DNA of 25,343 bases from Lachnoclostridium sp. UBA6558 (GTDB taxonomy: Bacteria; Bacillota; Clostridia; Lachnospirales; Lachnospiraceae): the NCBI GenBank assembly GCA_002434335.1, contig DJJW01000022.1:67803-93145 (forward strand), read 5' to 3'. The notes beneath the pieces were generated by a model that was not told where the DNA came from, did not search any database, and was given only the letters and a program-made list of their open reading frames with translations. Position numbers and translations under genes: made by a program. Within the stretch, counting starts at the first letter, position 1. Every line of letters starts with the position of its first letter. Positions 8,594 through 16,090 of the stretch are shown one piece after another.

Positions 8594-9421
8594 TCAGTCT
8601 GTCAGATAATCTTCCAGCGCCTTTAGATTTCTTGGTACGGGAAGGGTTTCCTTTAGAAGTTTTTTCTCTATTAATTTATTGAATAGTGTTATTACATCCG
8701 GCTGGCTAAGATTGGTTTCCTTTAACAGCTCTTCCTCCTGGAAGATATCTGCCGGATTTCCTTCTCTCATGATAATTCCGTCTTTTAGTATTACGATTCT
8801 GTCAGCCCATTCCAGGGCAAAGTTCATATCATGGGTTGCCACTATAACAGTTATGCCTTTATCCGGAAGCTCTTCCAATTTCTCGTTTAATAGCTTTGTA
8901 TGTAGTGGATCTAAGGCTGATACCGGTTCATCCATAATCAATACCTCCGGTTCCATGACCAATATGTCTGCTAATGCTACCTGCTTTTTCTGCCCACCGC
9001 TCAATGCATGGGTTGGTTTTTGCCTGAAAGGCGTAATGCCTAACTCCTCCATAACACTATCTACTCTTCGCTTTACCTCCTCCTGGCTTAACTCCAGATT
9101 ACAGGCTCCAAAGGATATCTCCTGATAGACACTGGAGGCAAATAACTGATTATCCGGATCCTGAAATACAATTCCAACTTTGCTTCGAAGTTCTAAAAGT
9201 TCTTTTCTTTTATATTTAACCGGCTTCCCTTTGTAGTTTATAGTTCCGCTCTGGGGTCTTAATATCCCATTGAGACATAAAAACAGCGTGGACTTACCGG
9301 ACCCGTTACCACCTACAAAAGCCAGTTTTTCTCCTTGTCTGACTGTAAGGCTTACACCATTTAAAGCTTTCGTTCCATCGCTGTAGGTATAGGTAATCTT
9401 GTCGATTTCTAAGATATTCAT
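8594..9421 (-). CDS. cbiO: Cobalt ECF-type transporter ATPase CbiO
   Basis: The 275-residue ATPase of the CbiMNQO cobalt importer, at the cytoplasmic face. Motifs in order: Walker A GGNGSGKST (37-45), Q-loop FQDPDNQLF (86-94), signature LSGGQKKQ (140-147), Walker B VLIMDEP (160-166) and the switch histidine in ATHD (about 197). FQDPDNQLF is typical of ECF/CbiO ATPases. I start at the ATG at 9421, which has GGAG 6 nt upstream. An in-frame TTG four codons earlier (9433) lies too close to any ribosome site. It follows cbiQ with a 59-nt gap. Confidence 0.95.
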   Translation of the reverse strand: MNILEIDKITYTYSDGTKALNGVSLTVRQGEKLAFVGGNGSGKSTLFLCLNGILRPQSGTINYKGKPVKYKRKELLELRSKVGIVFQDPDNQLFASSVYQEISFGACNLELSQEEVKRRVDSVMEELGITPFRQKPTHALSGGQKKQVALADILVMEPEVLIMDEPVSALDPLHTKLLNEKLEELPDKGITVIVATHDMNFALEWADRIVILKDGIIMREGNPADIFQEEELLKETNLSQPDVITLFNKLIEKKLLKETLPVPRNLKALEDYLTD

Positions 9422-9480
9422 ATATTTCTCCAATCCCCGGGATTAAAAACATCATCTTAAACTATGTTAAAAAACATCTC

Positions 9481-10257
9481 TCAAACTACGTTTTTTAGAA
9501 AATAGCTGCATATACCTAAAACAGTAACTAATAAAATTACCGCTGCAATTTCACCTTTTCCGGCATTTTTCTTCTCCCATAAGACCTTTATGGTACCATC
9601 ATAACCTCTCGCCTCCATCGCATCATAGAGCAGGGAGGATTTCTTCATGGCACGGATAAACAGAATAGAAAACAGTCCTGTGCTTCCCTTTAGAGCAGTC
9701 TTTAAACTGCGGTTGCCAAGTCTGCTCTCCTGGGCAGTGGTTATACCTGCCGCTGTCTCATAAAGCACAAAGATATACCGATAAGATAACAATAATAACT
9801 CCGATATAACAGTGGGACAACGAAGCAGCTGAAGTACTCTCAGGATATCCGTAAATGGTGTCGTCAAGGACAGAAAATAAAGACAGGCTACTGCTCCGAA
9901 AGCCGAAGATATTAATTGCAGTCCAAAAATCAGTTTACTACTTTCAAAGTAATAGAATAATCCGAAAAGTTTTATAAAGGGTTCCTCAACCGGATGTTTT
10001 GATATTCCAATAAGAATAGTGACAGTACTGATAAGCAGAAAGGTCAAGGGCATGCGCATAAGCCTTATGTAATCAGATATAGACGTCCCTCCCAGAATTA
10101 CAGTCAGCCCTGCCATGAATGTGAGAACCAGAAAGGAGAATAAAACGGATCTTGCGGCTACACATATCAACAGGGTAGTAACAGCAAGAAATGCTTTTAA
10201 GACCGGACTTTTATCCCTAAGCCTGGACGAATAGGATAATTTATCAATTAACAGCAT
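9481..10257 (-). CDS. cbiQ: Cobalt transporter transmembrane protein CbiQ
   Basis: The 258-residue T component that couples the CbiO ATPase to the substrate-binding CbiM. Hydrophobic helices lie near residues 25-60 (two), 70-88, 110-132 and 235-256. The cytoplasmic coupling region carries the conserved EARGYDG box (roughly 215-222), which contacts the ATPase. The N terminus LIDKLSYSSRLRDKSPVLK is typical of CbiQ. The ATG has AGGAG 8 nt upstream. The 212-nt gap to cbiN (10258-10469) is pyrimidine-rich on the plus strand and holds no recognisable gene. Confidence 0.93.
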   Translation of the reverse strand: MLLIDKLSYSSRLRDKSPVLKAFLAVTTLLICVAARSVLFSFLVLTFMAGLTVILGGTSISDYIRLMRMPLTFLLISTVTILIGISKHPVEEPFIKLFGLFYYFESSKLIFGLQLISSAFGAVACLYFLSLTTPFTDILRVLQLLRCPTVISELLLLSYRYIFVLYETAAGITTAQESRLGNRSLKTALKGSTGLFSILFIRAMKKSSLLYDAMEARGYDGTIKVLWEKKNAGKGEIAAVILLVTVLGICSYFLKNVV

Positions 10258-10469
10258 ATTTTATTCTCCTTTCAGTTCATCACGTATAACTTCTAAGTCT
10301 TATTCTAAGTTTATAGACCTTTATAATTTCTTCTATTCATTCACATGCTTTTTCTGTTCTTCCAACTACTCCCTTCTGTTTCTATACATGCTCCTTTCAA
10401 TTCGATTTCTATTCTCCCAATTTCCTCGACCCTCTTACAGCCTTGCTTCTATTCTTCTGTGTATTTTCT

Positions 10470-10766
10470 CTAATCCTTTGCGTACTTTCTTCTTTCCTTC
10501 AGCACTCCCATGCCATAACCAAAGATACCGGCACCAAGAGCTGCCTGAAGACAGAATAACAGGGATTCTGTCTCACCGCCCGGCGGCTCGTAAACAGGTG
10601 AAAACCAGGGGGTATATTCCTCCCCACCGGTAAGCTGGCTGATTGCCTGAGACGCCGCATCATCAGAACCACCGAATTCGGAATCTTTAATCGCTATCAG
10701 CGGAACCACTGCAATAACAACACACAATAATATTAAGATTATTGCTTTCTTTCCATTACTGTTCAT
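10470..10766 (-). CDS. cbiN: Cobalt transport accessory protein CbiN
   Basis: A 98-residue small membrane protein with two hydrophobic helices (about 7-25 and 70-90) around an extracytoplasmic loop containing GGSDDAASQAI and YTPWFSPVYEPPGGETESLL. The PWF.P.WEPPSGEIESLLF-like loop is the CbiN hallmark. CbiN works with CbiM as the cobalt-specific substrate-capture unit. It overlaps the end of cbiM by 11 nt, so the two are likely translationally coupled; GGAGG lies 8 nt before its ATG, inside cbiM. Confidence 0.94.
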   Translation of the reverse strand: MNSNGKKAIILILLCVVIAVVPLIAIKDSEFGGSDDAASQAISQLTGGEEYTPWFSPVYEPPGGETESLLFCLQAALGAGIFGYGMGVLKERRKYAKD

Positions 10767-11517
10767 TTTTAATCCCTCCCTTCATAAAGCCGATTTCCTT
10801 CAGCTCATTGCCTGCATAGGAGCTAAGTGTCATTACCACCAGCGCTGTTACGATACCTTCAATAATTGCAATAGGTACCTGGGTAACTGCAAAGATTCCC
10901 ATAAATTTAATCATGGAGGCTCCCACACCGCCTATTTCAGCCGGATAAGCAAGGGCAAGCTGCAGCGAGGTAACACAATATGTAATCAGATCCCCTAGAG
11001 CAGCTGCCAGAAATACTGCCGTAAGCTTTGGTAATTTTAATTTTAAGCTGAGCTTATAGACGGCATATGCTACAAAAGGTCCGGCAATTGCCATAGAAAA
11101 GGTATTGGCACCAATCGTTGTAAGCCCGCCGTGAGCCAGTAATAGCGCCTGGAATAATAGAACGATAACACCAAGAATACTCATTACACTTGGTCCAAAT
11201 AGTATGGCTCCAAGACCGGTACCGGTAGGGTGAGAACTGCTGCCCGTAACGGAAGGAATTTTAAGAGCAGAAAGTACAAAGGCGTAAGCTCCGCACATTG
11301 CCAGTACAATCAGGGCTTTTCTGTGCTCTGTAACAATTCGTTTCAAATTAAAATAACCTGCTGCAAAGAAGGGAATACAGATTATCCCCCAGGCTATACA
11401 ATATTTCAGAGGAAGATACCCCTCCATTATGTGCATGGCATTTACTCTGGGCGTAATTGAAGCACCAAGACAGATGATTGCTAAGGCCACCACAAACTTT
11501 TTCTGTTTTTTGTTCAT
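10756..11517 (-). CDS. cbiM: Cobalt transporter substrate-binding membrane protein CbiM
   Basis: A 253-residue S component of the cobalt importer. It carries a cleavable-looking signal peptide (MNKKQKKFVV, then a hydrophobic core) with predicted cleavage after VNA, giving a mature N terminus MHIMEGYLP. That M-H-I motif is known to form the N-terminal Co2+ site in CbiM. Further typical segments are IPSVTGSSSHPTGTGLGAIL and LLLAHGGLTTIGANTFSM. Start choice: the ATG at 11517 has GGAG 5 nt upstream, while a longer in-frame version from a TTG at 11553 lacks a fitting ribosome site. It is the first gene after the riboswitch leader, which sets its expression. Confidence 0.95.
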   Translation of the reverse strand: MNKKQKKFVVALAIICLGASITPRVNAMHIMEGYLPLKYCIAWGIICIPFFAAGYFNLKRIVTEHRKALIVLAMCGAYAFVLSALKIPSVTGSSSHPTGTGLGAILFGPSVMSILGVIVLLFQALLLAHGGLTTIGANTFSMAIAGPFVAYAVYKLSLKLKLPKLTAVFLAAALGDLITYCVTSLQLALAYPAEIGGVGASMIKFMGIFAVTQVPIAIIEGIVTALVVMTLSSYAGNELKEIGFMKGGIKNEQ

Positions 11518-11670
11518 TTTTTCTCCATTCCTGCACATCCTTCGTGCATCCAAATATGTATCTGAGATTCACAGACACAGCTTTGCAGTTGAAAGTGTAT
11601 TTCTTCCAACCTTGTCCTTCTCTTTCATATCGTGGCTGCCAGCCATCTTATTCATTAGACTGGCGCAATT

Positions 11671-11731
11671 AAAAAAATACCCTTTTACTCTGCTCACATT
11701 CTTATACGAACGATTGCAGGGTGAAAGGGTA
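11671..11731 (-). terminator. Probable riboswitch-controlled terminator before cbiM
   Basis: On the minus strand a 16-bp arm (11716-11731, TACCCTTTCACCCTGC) pairs with 11678-11693 (GCAGAGTAAAAGGGTA) with only two C-A mismatches, followed at once by seven U (11671-11677). It lies between the cobalamin aptamer and cbiM, the position expected for an expression platform. No gene ends upstream of it, which fits conditional termination. Confidence 0.75.
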
Positions 11732-11741
11732 CCCTAAATAG

Positions 11742-11771
11742 TTTCCTGTTAATACCGGTCAATACAGGAAA
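11742..11771 (-). promoter_or_regulatory. Hairpin between aptamer and terminator
   Basis: TTTCCTGT and ACAGGAAA form an 8-bp perfect stem around an inner, partly paired ACCGGT centre. It sits between the riboswitch aptamer and the terminator. It could be part of the switching structure, but I see no clear exclusive overlap with the terminator arm. Confidence 0.4.
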
Positions 11772-11823
11772 TGAATGCATACACAGAGCCATCGTCCGTA
11801 ACTTGTGTATAAAACATACGAAA

Positions 11824-11986
11824 AGGCAGGTCTTCTGACTCAGGCTTCTATGCAACAGCTTATCTTCCCATCTTGTGACAGTGATTATGCGGTAACTGTT
11901 ACTCTTCCTTTACAGCGGCGGGACCGTATGGGCTTTTCACCCATTTCCCTATTATCTTGTCTGCAGTTTAATGCTCCAAGCACCTT
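11824..11986 (-). ncRNA. Cobalamin riboswitch aptamer
   Basis: The minus strand shows, in order, the conserved cobalamin riboswitch parts: GGTGCTTGGAGC at the 5' end, AATAGGGAA followed by GGGTGAAAAGCCC, the core GGTCCCGCCGCTGTAA, a GGGAAGA segment, and the B12 box with AGTCAGAAGACCTGCC near the 3' end. It precedes cbiM and the whole cobalamin operon, which it should turn down when adenosylcobalamin is plentiful. Boundaries are approximate to a few bases. Confidence 0.95.
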
Positions 11987-12008
11987 TTTGTATTTATATT
12001 TCTATTAA

Positions 12009-12037
12009 AGTGTATCATTATGGAAAGGTTGTGTCAA
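12009..12037 (-). promoter_or_regulatory. Sigma-A-type promoter of the cobalamin operon
   Basis: On the minus strand, TTGACA (12032-12037), a 17-bp spacer and TACACT (12009-12014), with TGA just before the -10, giving an extended -10. Transcription would start about 15 nt before the riboswitch aptamer. The -35 is a perfect consensus; the -10 is moderate. Confidence 0.75.
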
Positions 12038-12087
12038 TCTAAATGGAGTGGGTGAGGTTATTAGACGTGGGTTTGTGGCAATGGACG

Positions 12088-12172
12088 AAAACCCGGCTTC
12101 CTCTTTGTACGTTTTTGTTCGGATAAGGAACCTTTCCGAGACAAAAAACTCCCAAAGAGGAAGCCGGGTTTT
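12088..12172. terminator. Long hairpin with 19-bp perfect stem
   Basis: Outer arms 12088-12106 and 12154-12172 are perfectly complementary (core ACCCGGCTTCCTCTTT). Inside, GTTTTTGT-TCGGA pairs with TCCGAGACAAAAAAC, leaving a loop of about 11 nt. Read on the plus strand it ends in TTTTCTGTTTTT; on the minus strand it ends in TTTT. It lies downstream of the 12231-12596 gene (minus strand) and upstream of the cobalamin promoter, so it probably ends transcription of that gene. The stem is unusually long for a simple terminator. Confidence 0.65.
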
Positions 12173-12230
12173 CTGTTTTTGATTAAGACTCAACGAATTT
12201 CTAGTCAAGGACTACCTTTTTCATTTGGTA

Positions 12231-12596
12231 TTATCTCTTTTCGGTTTTTAGTACGTAGTCTCTGGCTCCTTCTATTCTCTTTACGGTTAGGGAATAACCG
12301 CCTTCGAGAATTCCTCTGGTGGTAAAAAAGGGCCTTATCTGCTCTTTTAATACGTTTGCCAGCTCTTGGGGAGTTTCGTATTCGGATACATCCAATTCTT
12401 CGATTAGTTTTAAGGTTTCTTTAATTCCATAGAGCTGCTTTTCATATATTGACAGGTTTCCATGATATATAAAGCTCTTTATGACCCGGTTGGCATGGTC
12501 TTTGTGGGATGCTTCGATATATTCTATTATGTCATTTGTCAGATCTTGCAACTCGATTTTTACGATGTCCAGATATTTACTCATTTTACGTACCAT
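12231..12596 (-). CDS. Unrecognised 121-residue protein, helical
   Basis: I do not recognise the family. The protein is hydrophilic, with no membrane segment or signal peptide, and looks mostly alpha-helical with amphipathic stretches (KYLDIVKIELQDLTNDI near the start, then SIYEKQLYGIKETLKLIEEL in the middle). A more mixed C-terminal part contains RPFFTTRGILEGGYSLTV. The ATG at 12596 has AAGGAG 9 nt upstream, which supports it over the Met five codons later. It has its own promoter (12671-12699) and is followed by the hairpin at 12088-12172, so it appears to be a single-gene transcription unit between the cobalamin and sugar loci. Confidence 0.75.
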   Translation of the reverse strand: MVRKMSKYLDIVKIELQDLTNDIIEYIEASHKDHANRVIKSFIYHGNLSIYEKQLYGIKETLKLIEELDVSEYETPQELANVLKEQIRPFFTTRGILEGGYSLTVKRIEGARDYVLKTEKR

Positions 12597-12670
12597 TGCA
12601 GCACACTCCTTCTTATCCTATAAATCCATTACGATTTACGACCAGCAAGTTGCATTTGTTAGATGTTTAT

Positions 12671-12699
12671 ATTTTAACATATTCTTGTAGCTATAACAA
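12671..12699 (-). promoter_or_regulatory. Promoter of the 12231-12596 gene
   Basis: On the minus strand, TTGTTA (12694-12699), a 17-bp spacer ending in TGT and TAAAAT (12671-12676). The TGN before the -10 makes it an extended -10 promoter. It lies about 75 nt before the ATG at 12596. The rest of 12600-12850 is AT-rich with no gene. Confidence 0.7.
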
Positions 12700-12851
12700 T
12701 GATTTACTTTCATAGGATATTTGTGTACTTATACAATATACTTATGTTTGGACAATTATTTTTTACTTTTCTTATAATAATTACATATTTCTTATTACGG
12801 AATTTTTTCCCTTGTAATTTCTATAATTACTATTGTATTTACAAACTGTCA

Positions 12852-13568
12852 TTAGATCTCTGATAAATACTTATAATCATTTCTGAGGCTCTCCCATACA
12901 GGCTTATCATAATCTTCGTGCTCCAACACAAAATACGCGGCATAGGTGGCTGCTTCTTGTATTGCCTTCATATCCAGGCAGCCTTCTGCCATATCCACAT
13001 TTTCCAGTGCTTTATTCATCTGTTTCATATGGATCAGTTCTATTTTGCTGCCCCACTTCTTTATATAGGTTACCGGATCAACTCCGGCATAAGCTGCCCA
13101 GTAGACATCCAGTTCCAATATGACATTCTCACTTGTTTTCTCTGCCAGCAGGTCCAGTGCATATTTTCCGTCAAGCTTGTTAAATTCTGCTCCGTGGTTG
13201 TGATAGCCTACTTTAATACCAAATTCCTTCGCTTTCATGGCTGCATGATTTAGTACAGCCGCAAGGTCTTCTATTTCTTCAAGGGTATCTGTTGGGGCAT
13301 AGGGGCAGATGAGGTATTTGGAGCCGATTGTCCGATGATATATCAGTTCCTCTTCCAAGGCTTCTTTAAATTGTTCCACTCCGATATGAGCTCCTACGGA
13401 ATAAAGGTTATTTTCCTTTAGAAAGTCTGCCATTTCCTTTGCATTTAGTCCACCATAACCGGCAAATTCCACTCCTTTAAATCCGATTTCTGCTACTCTT
13501 TCTACTGCTTTTTTATAGTCCTTTTCTGTTTCCCCGTGAATGGAGAAAAGCTGTAATGCTGTTTCCAT
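12852..13568 (-). CDS. Sugar phosphate isomerase/epimerase family protein (TIM barrel)
   Basis: A 238-residue member of the xylose-isomerase-like / AP-endonuclease-2 TIM-barrel superfamily, which includes sugar epimerases and inosose-type isomerases or dehydratases. Typical elements are FKGVEFAGYGG (30-40), SVGAHIG (57-63), GYHNHGAEF (121-129), VILELDVYWAAYAGVDP (149-165), IELIHMKQM (176-184) and FVLEHEDYD (213-221). The Glu, His, Asp and His residues in these segments would bind a divalent metal. The ATG has AAGGAG 5 nt upstream. It follows two Gfo/Idh/MocA dehydrogenases in the same direction, so it probably acts on a keto-sugar or cyclitol they make. The substrate is unknown. Confidence 0.85.
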   Translation of the reverse strand: METALQLFSIHGETEKDYKKAVERVAEIGFKGVEFAGYGGLNAKEMADFLKENNLYSVGAHIGVEQFKEALEEELIYHRTIGSKYLICPYAPTDTLEEIEDLAAVLNHAAMKAKEFGIKVGYHNHGAEFNKLDGKYALDLLAEKTSENVILELDVYWAAYAGVDPVTYIKKWGSKIELIHMKQMNKALENVDMAEGCLDMKAIQEAATYAAYFVLEHEDYDKPVWESLRNDYKYLSEI

Positions 13569-13625
13569 TGATACTCCTTTTCTGCCTGATTTTATAGCTT
13601 AAATACGAATTATTCTACCTTTTTC

Positions 13626-14591
13626 TCAAGCTATAACTGCTTTCTTTCCTGTAGCGTGGGATTCATAAGCTGCTTCCATCAGTTTTGTAAGGGTTATAGA
13701 ATCTTCAATTCCAAAGGTTACATTCCCTTCCCATTTATCTCTTGCCCACATTACTAAGGGAGAGGGGAGCGCACAGGGTAGTTCTTCAGGAGTTATCCAT
13801 CTGCCTTCTGTTTCTTTCGTTGCATAACGGATTGTTTCTCCCACTATTAATGTTCCCTCTGTTCCGCTAATTTCCAGTATTGGCGGAGTATAGACAGATA
13901 CAAATCCGGTTTCTGCCACTCCGATTGCTCCTCCTTCAAACTCAATGACAGATACCGCATTATCTTCCACTCCATGTCCTGTTATATCGGTAAATACGGA
14001 CTGAACAGTAAGAGGTGTCCCAAGCAGCCAAGTGAGCAGATACATTGGATGAGCCCCCAAATCGATCATCGCTCCTCCGCCGCACTGTTCCCTGTTGTAG
14101 AAATGCTCCGGCAGCCAGTTTCCTATGCTTCCGTTATGAACATTCCTCATACGTGCATAAGTAATTCTGCCAAGACTTCCACGATCTACAAGCTCTTTGG
14201 CAAATAGAAAAGTACTTTCACATTTTTTTACCAGAGAAAGTGTTATATCTTTTCCGGAGGCAAGAAGTGCTTCCTTTATTTCGAGGCAATCGGAAAGGGT
14301 CAGGGCCAGTACTTTCTCACTGAATACCTTTTTTCCTTTCTTTATTGCTTTTATAATTAATTCTCTATGCATGGAAGTCGGTGCTGTTATAATAACTCCC
14401 TGAATATCTGAATTATGAAGGAGTTCATCATAATCCTTCATAAAAGGCACAGAAAATTCTTCTGCATACTTTCTGCCTCTTTCCTCTTCTTCATCCCATA
14501 CAGCTACTATTTTACTGTCTGTGTTCTCTAACACTTCTTTTGTATAGCCCTCAGCATGGACATGCCAATAACTTATAACTGCTATATTCAT
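13626..14591 (-). CDS. Gfo/Idh/MocA-family oxidoreductase (second of the pair)
   Basis: A 321-residue NAD(P)-dependent sugar or cyclitol dehydrogenase. The N-terminal Rossmann part is divergent: NIAVISYWHVHAEGY replaces the usual G-x-G-x-x-G loop. The rest is regular: VIITAPTSMHREL (67-79), the VFSEKVLA segment with the EK motif at 92-93 and the C-terminal-domain motif GGGAMIDLGAHPMYL (171-185). I start at the ATG at 14591. The frame stays open upstream to 14762, but that stretch is the structured repeat at 14603-14776, and the family starts with the beta strand I chose; the ribosome site at 14591 is weak. A paralogue lies upstream at 14799-15881. Confidence 0.85.
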   Translation of the reverse strand: MNIAVISYWHVHAEGYTKEVLENTDSKIVAVWDEEEERGRKYAEEFSVPFMKDYDELLHNSDIQGVIITAPTSMHRELIIKAIKKGKKVFSEKVLALTLSDCLEIKEALLASGKDITLSLVKKCESTFLFAKELVDRGSLGRITYARMRNVHNGSIGNWLPEHFYNREQCGGGAMIDLGAHPMYLLTWLLGTPLTVQSVFTDITGHGVEDNAVSVIEFEGGAIGVAETGFVSVYTPPILEISGTEGTLIVGETIRYATKETEGRWITPEELPCALPSPLVMWARDKWEGNVTFGIEDSITLTKLMEAAYESHATGKKAVIA

Positions 14592-14602
14592 GTTTATACC
14601 CA

Positions 14603-14776
14603 TTGCATATCGCAGGCTGTCCTGCGATACTGCCACAAATAATACGGAGTGAAAGAATCTCAACGTGGCATCCTTTATTTCATATTTTCTTTCACTCATA
14701 GCTCCCATCTGCGTAATTAGGCACGCGTATATCAAGGGGGTGTGAAAGAGCATTTGCTTCACTCCTGCCCCTTCCT
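14603..14776. repeat. Structured intergenic repeat between the two oxidoreductase genes
   Basis: Holds several inverted repeats: TATCGCAGG / CCTGCGATA with a 4-nt loop (about 14609-14630), GAGTGAAAGAA at 14647-14657 with its complement at 14687-14697, TGCCAC / GTGGCA, and GTGAAAGAGCATTTGCTTCAC (split arms) near 14741-14761. It shares TTTCACTC plus TCCCATCTGCGT with 8411-8500. It keeps an open frame in front of the 13626-14591 gene, which makes that gene look artificially longer. Confidence 0.6.
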
Positions 14777-14798
14777 GTTCAGAATGCAGTCAGTCTTA

Positions 14799-15881
14799 TT
14801 AATCAAAGTATACTGGCTGACCGGTTCTGGCAGAGGTATAAATCGCCTCCAGAATCTCTGATACCACACAAGCCTGCTCCGGTTTCACAATTACTTCTGT
14901 ATCATTTTTAACTGCATCAATCCAGCGCCTTGCTTCTACCTCCGCGGGATCACTCGAAACACCTTCGTAAAAGGCTACTCCGCCGCTAGCCATATCGGGC
15001 TTAAGCTCAACCAATCGATTAAATTCTGCTTTGTTTATAGAAACTCCGCCTTTTATCTGAGCTCCTGCATCCGTTCCGCAAAGAACAGTGCTGCCCTCCT
15101 GAACCGGCTCAATGGTGTTCAAAGCCCAGCTGGATTCCAGAATAATTGTTGCACCGTTCTTCATAACGATAAAACCAAAGGCAGAATCTTCCATGGTATT
15201 ATCCGCATCCTCCCAGCCACCCCAGGGATTGCCGCATTGAGGATTATTCACCATCTTATATTTCGTTCCTACTACCATCTTAGGCTCATAGTTGTTCATC
15301 AGATATAAAGTAATATCCAGGGAATGGGTTCCGATATCGATTAACGGGCCTCCGCCCTGCTCATATTCATTTAAGAACACACCCCAATTGGGTGTTCCTC
15401 TTCTTCTTACCGCAAAAGCTTTGGCAAAATAAATATCTCCCAGATCGCCTCTCTCAATAACATTCTTTAAGTATATAGCTTCCGGTTTGTGTCTGTGCTG
15501 ATATCCGATTGTCAGCTTCTTACCGGTTTCTTTGGCAGCTTCCACCATCTTTCTGGCGTCTTCGGCTGTTTTTGCCATGGGCTTTTCGCACATAACATGC
15601 TTGCCGGCATAGAGGGAGTCAATGGATATGGGTGCATGGGAGCGATTAGGGGTACATACATGCACTACCTCAATGTCCTTATCCTTTAATAATTCCTTAT
15701 AGTCCGTGTAGATTTTGGCTTCCGGTGCACCATACTGCTCTTTTGCTTTTATGGCTTTTTCCTCCACGATGTCACAAAAGGCAACCATCTGAACATCCTT
15801 TAATTTGCTTAAAGATGGCATATGCTTTCCATTTGCAATACCGCCGCAGCCAATGATACCAACCTTCACTTTTCTTTCCAT
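14799..15881 (-). CDS. Gfo/Idh/MocA-family oxidoreductase (first of the pair)
   Basis: A 360-residue NAD(P)-dependent dehydrogenase. The N terminus KVKVGIIGCGGIANGKHMPS carries the G-C-G-G-I-A dinucleotide loop (11-16). VVHVCTPNRSHAPISI (72-87) and HVMCEKPMAKT (95-105), with the catalytic-region EKP motif, follow, then GGGPLIDIGTHSLDI (177-190), where the histidine is the usual active-site residue. Length is normal. The ATG has AAGGAG 8 nt upstream. It is the first gene of a minus-strand set with a second dehydrogenase and a TIM-barrel isomerase, transcribed away from the AraC regulator. A role in sugar, amino-sugar or inositol oxidation is inferred; the exact substrate is not. Confidence 0.9.
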   Translation of the reverse strand: MERKVKVGIIGCGGIANGKHMPSLSKLKDVQMVAFCDIVEEKAIKAKEQYGAPEAKIYTDYKELLKDKDIEVVHVCTPNRSHAPISIDSLYAGKHVMCEKPMAKTAEDARKMVEAAKETGKKLTIGYQHRHKPEAIYLKNVIERGDLGDIYFAKAFAVRRRGTPNWGVFLNEYEQGGGPLIDIGTHSLDITLYLMNNYEPKMVVGTKYKMVNNPQCGNPWGGWEDADNTMEDSAFGFIVMKNGATIILESSWALNTIEPVQEGSTVLCGTDAGAQIKGGVSINKAEFNRLVELKPDMASGGVAFYEGVSSDPAEVEARRWIDAVKNDTEVIVKPEQACVVSEILEAIYTSARTGQPVYFD

Positions 15882-16090
15882 CCTAACTTCTCCTTTTTCT
15901 TCTTATTTTTATTTGCTGATACTTTATTCTTCCCCAAGGGTGTGTCTGAAAAAGCATTATAATTTTCTGATCTGTGCTGCTCATTTCCTGCTATTTGTTT
16001 ATTTTTTTAAAATATAGCATAAATAATTCGTCCATGATATAATAAATGCATAAAAAAATATCAATTATTTGTCCTCTAAGGAGTTATGAT
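15882..16090. promoter_or_regulatory. Divergent control region between dehydrogenase set and AraC gene
   Basis: Plus strand: TATAAT at 16038-16043, about 48 nt before the TTG I take as the regulator start; no good -35 is visible, which would fit an activator-dependent promoter. Minus strand: TTGATA (16059-16064) with TATATC (16036-16041) at 17 bp, and alternatively an extended -10 TGCTATATT near 16011-16018. The two promoters would overlap, so the AraC protein could control both. Confidence 0.5.

Noticed and set aside
11230..12008. Several plus-strand open frames across cbiM and its leader
   Set aside because: They are antisense to cbiM, the terminator and the riboswitch, with no ribosome sites.
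12231..12596. Idea that the 121-residue protein belongs to the cobalamin operon
   Set aside because: It lies upstream of the riboswitch promoter, has its own promoter and is separated by the long hairpin.
14592..14762. Open frame extending the oxidoreductase upstream
   Set aside because: It runs through hairpin-rich repeat DNA, and the protein family starts at the Rossmann strand encoded from 14591.
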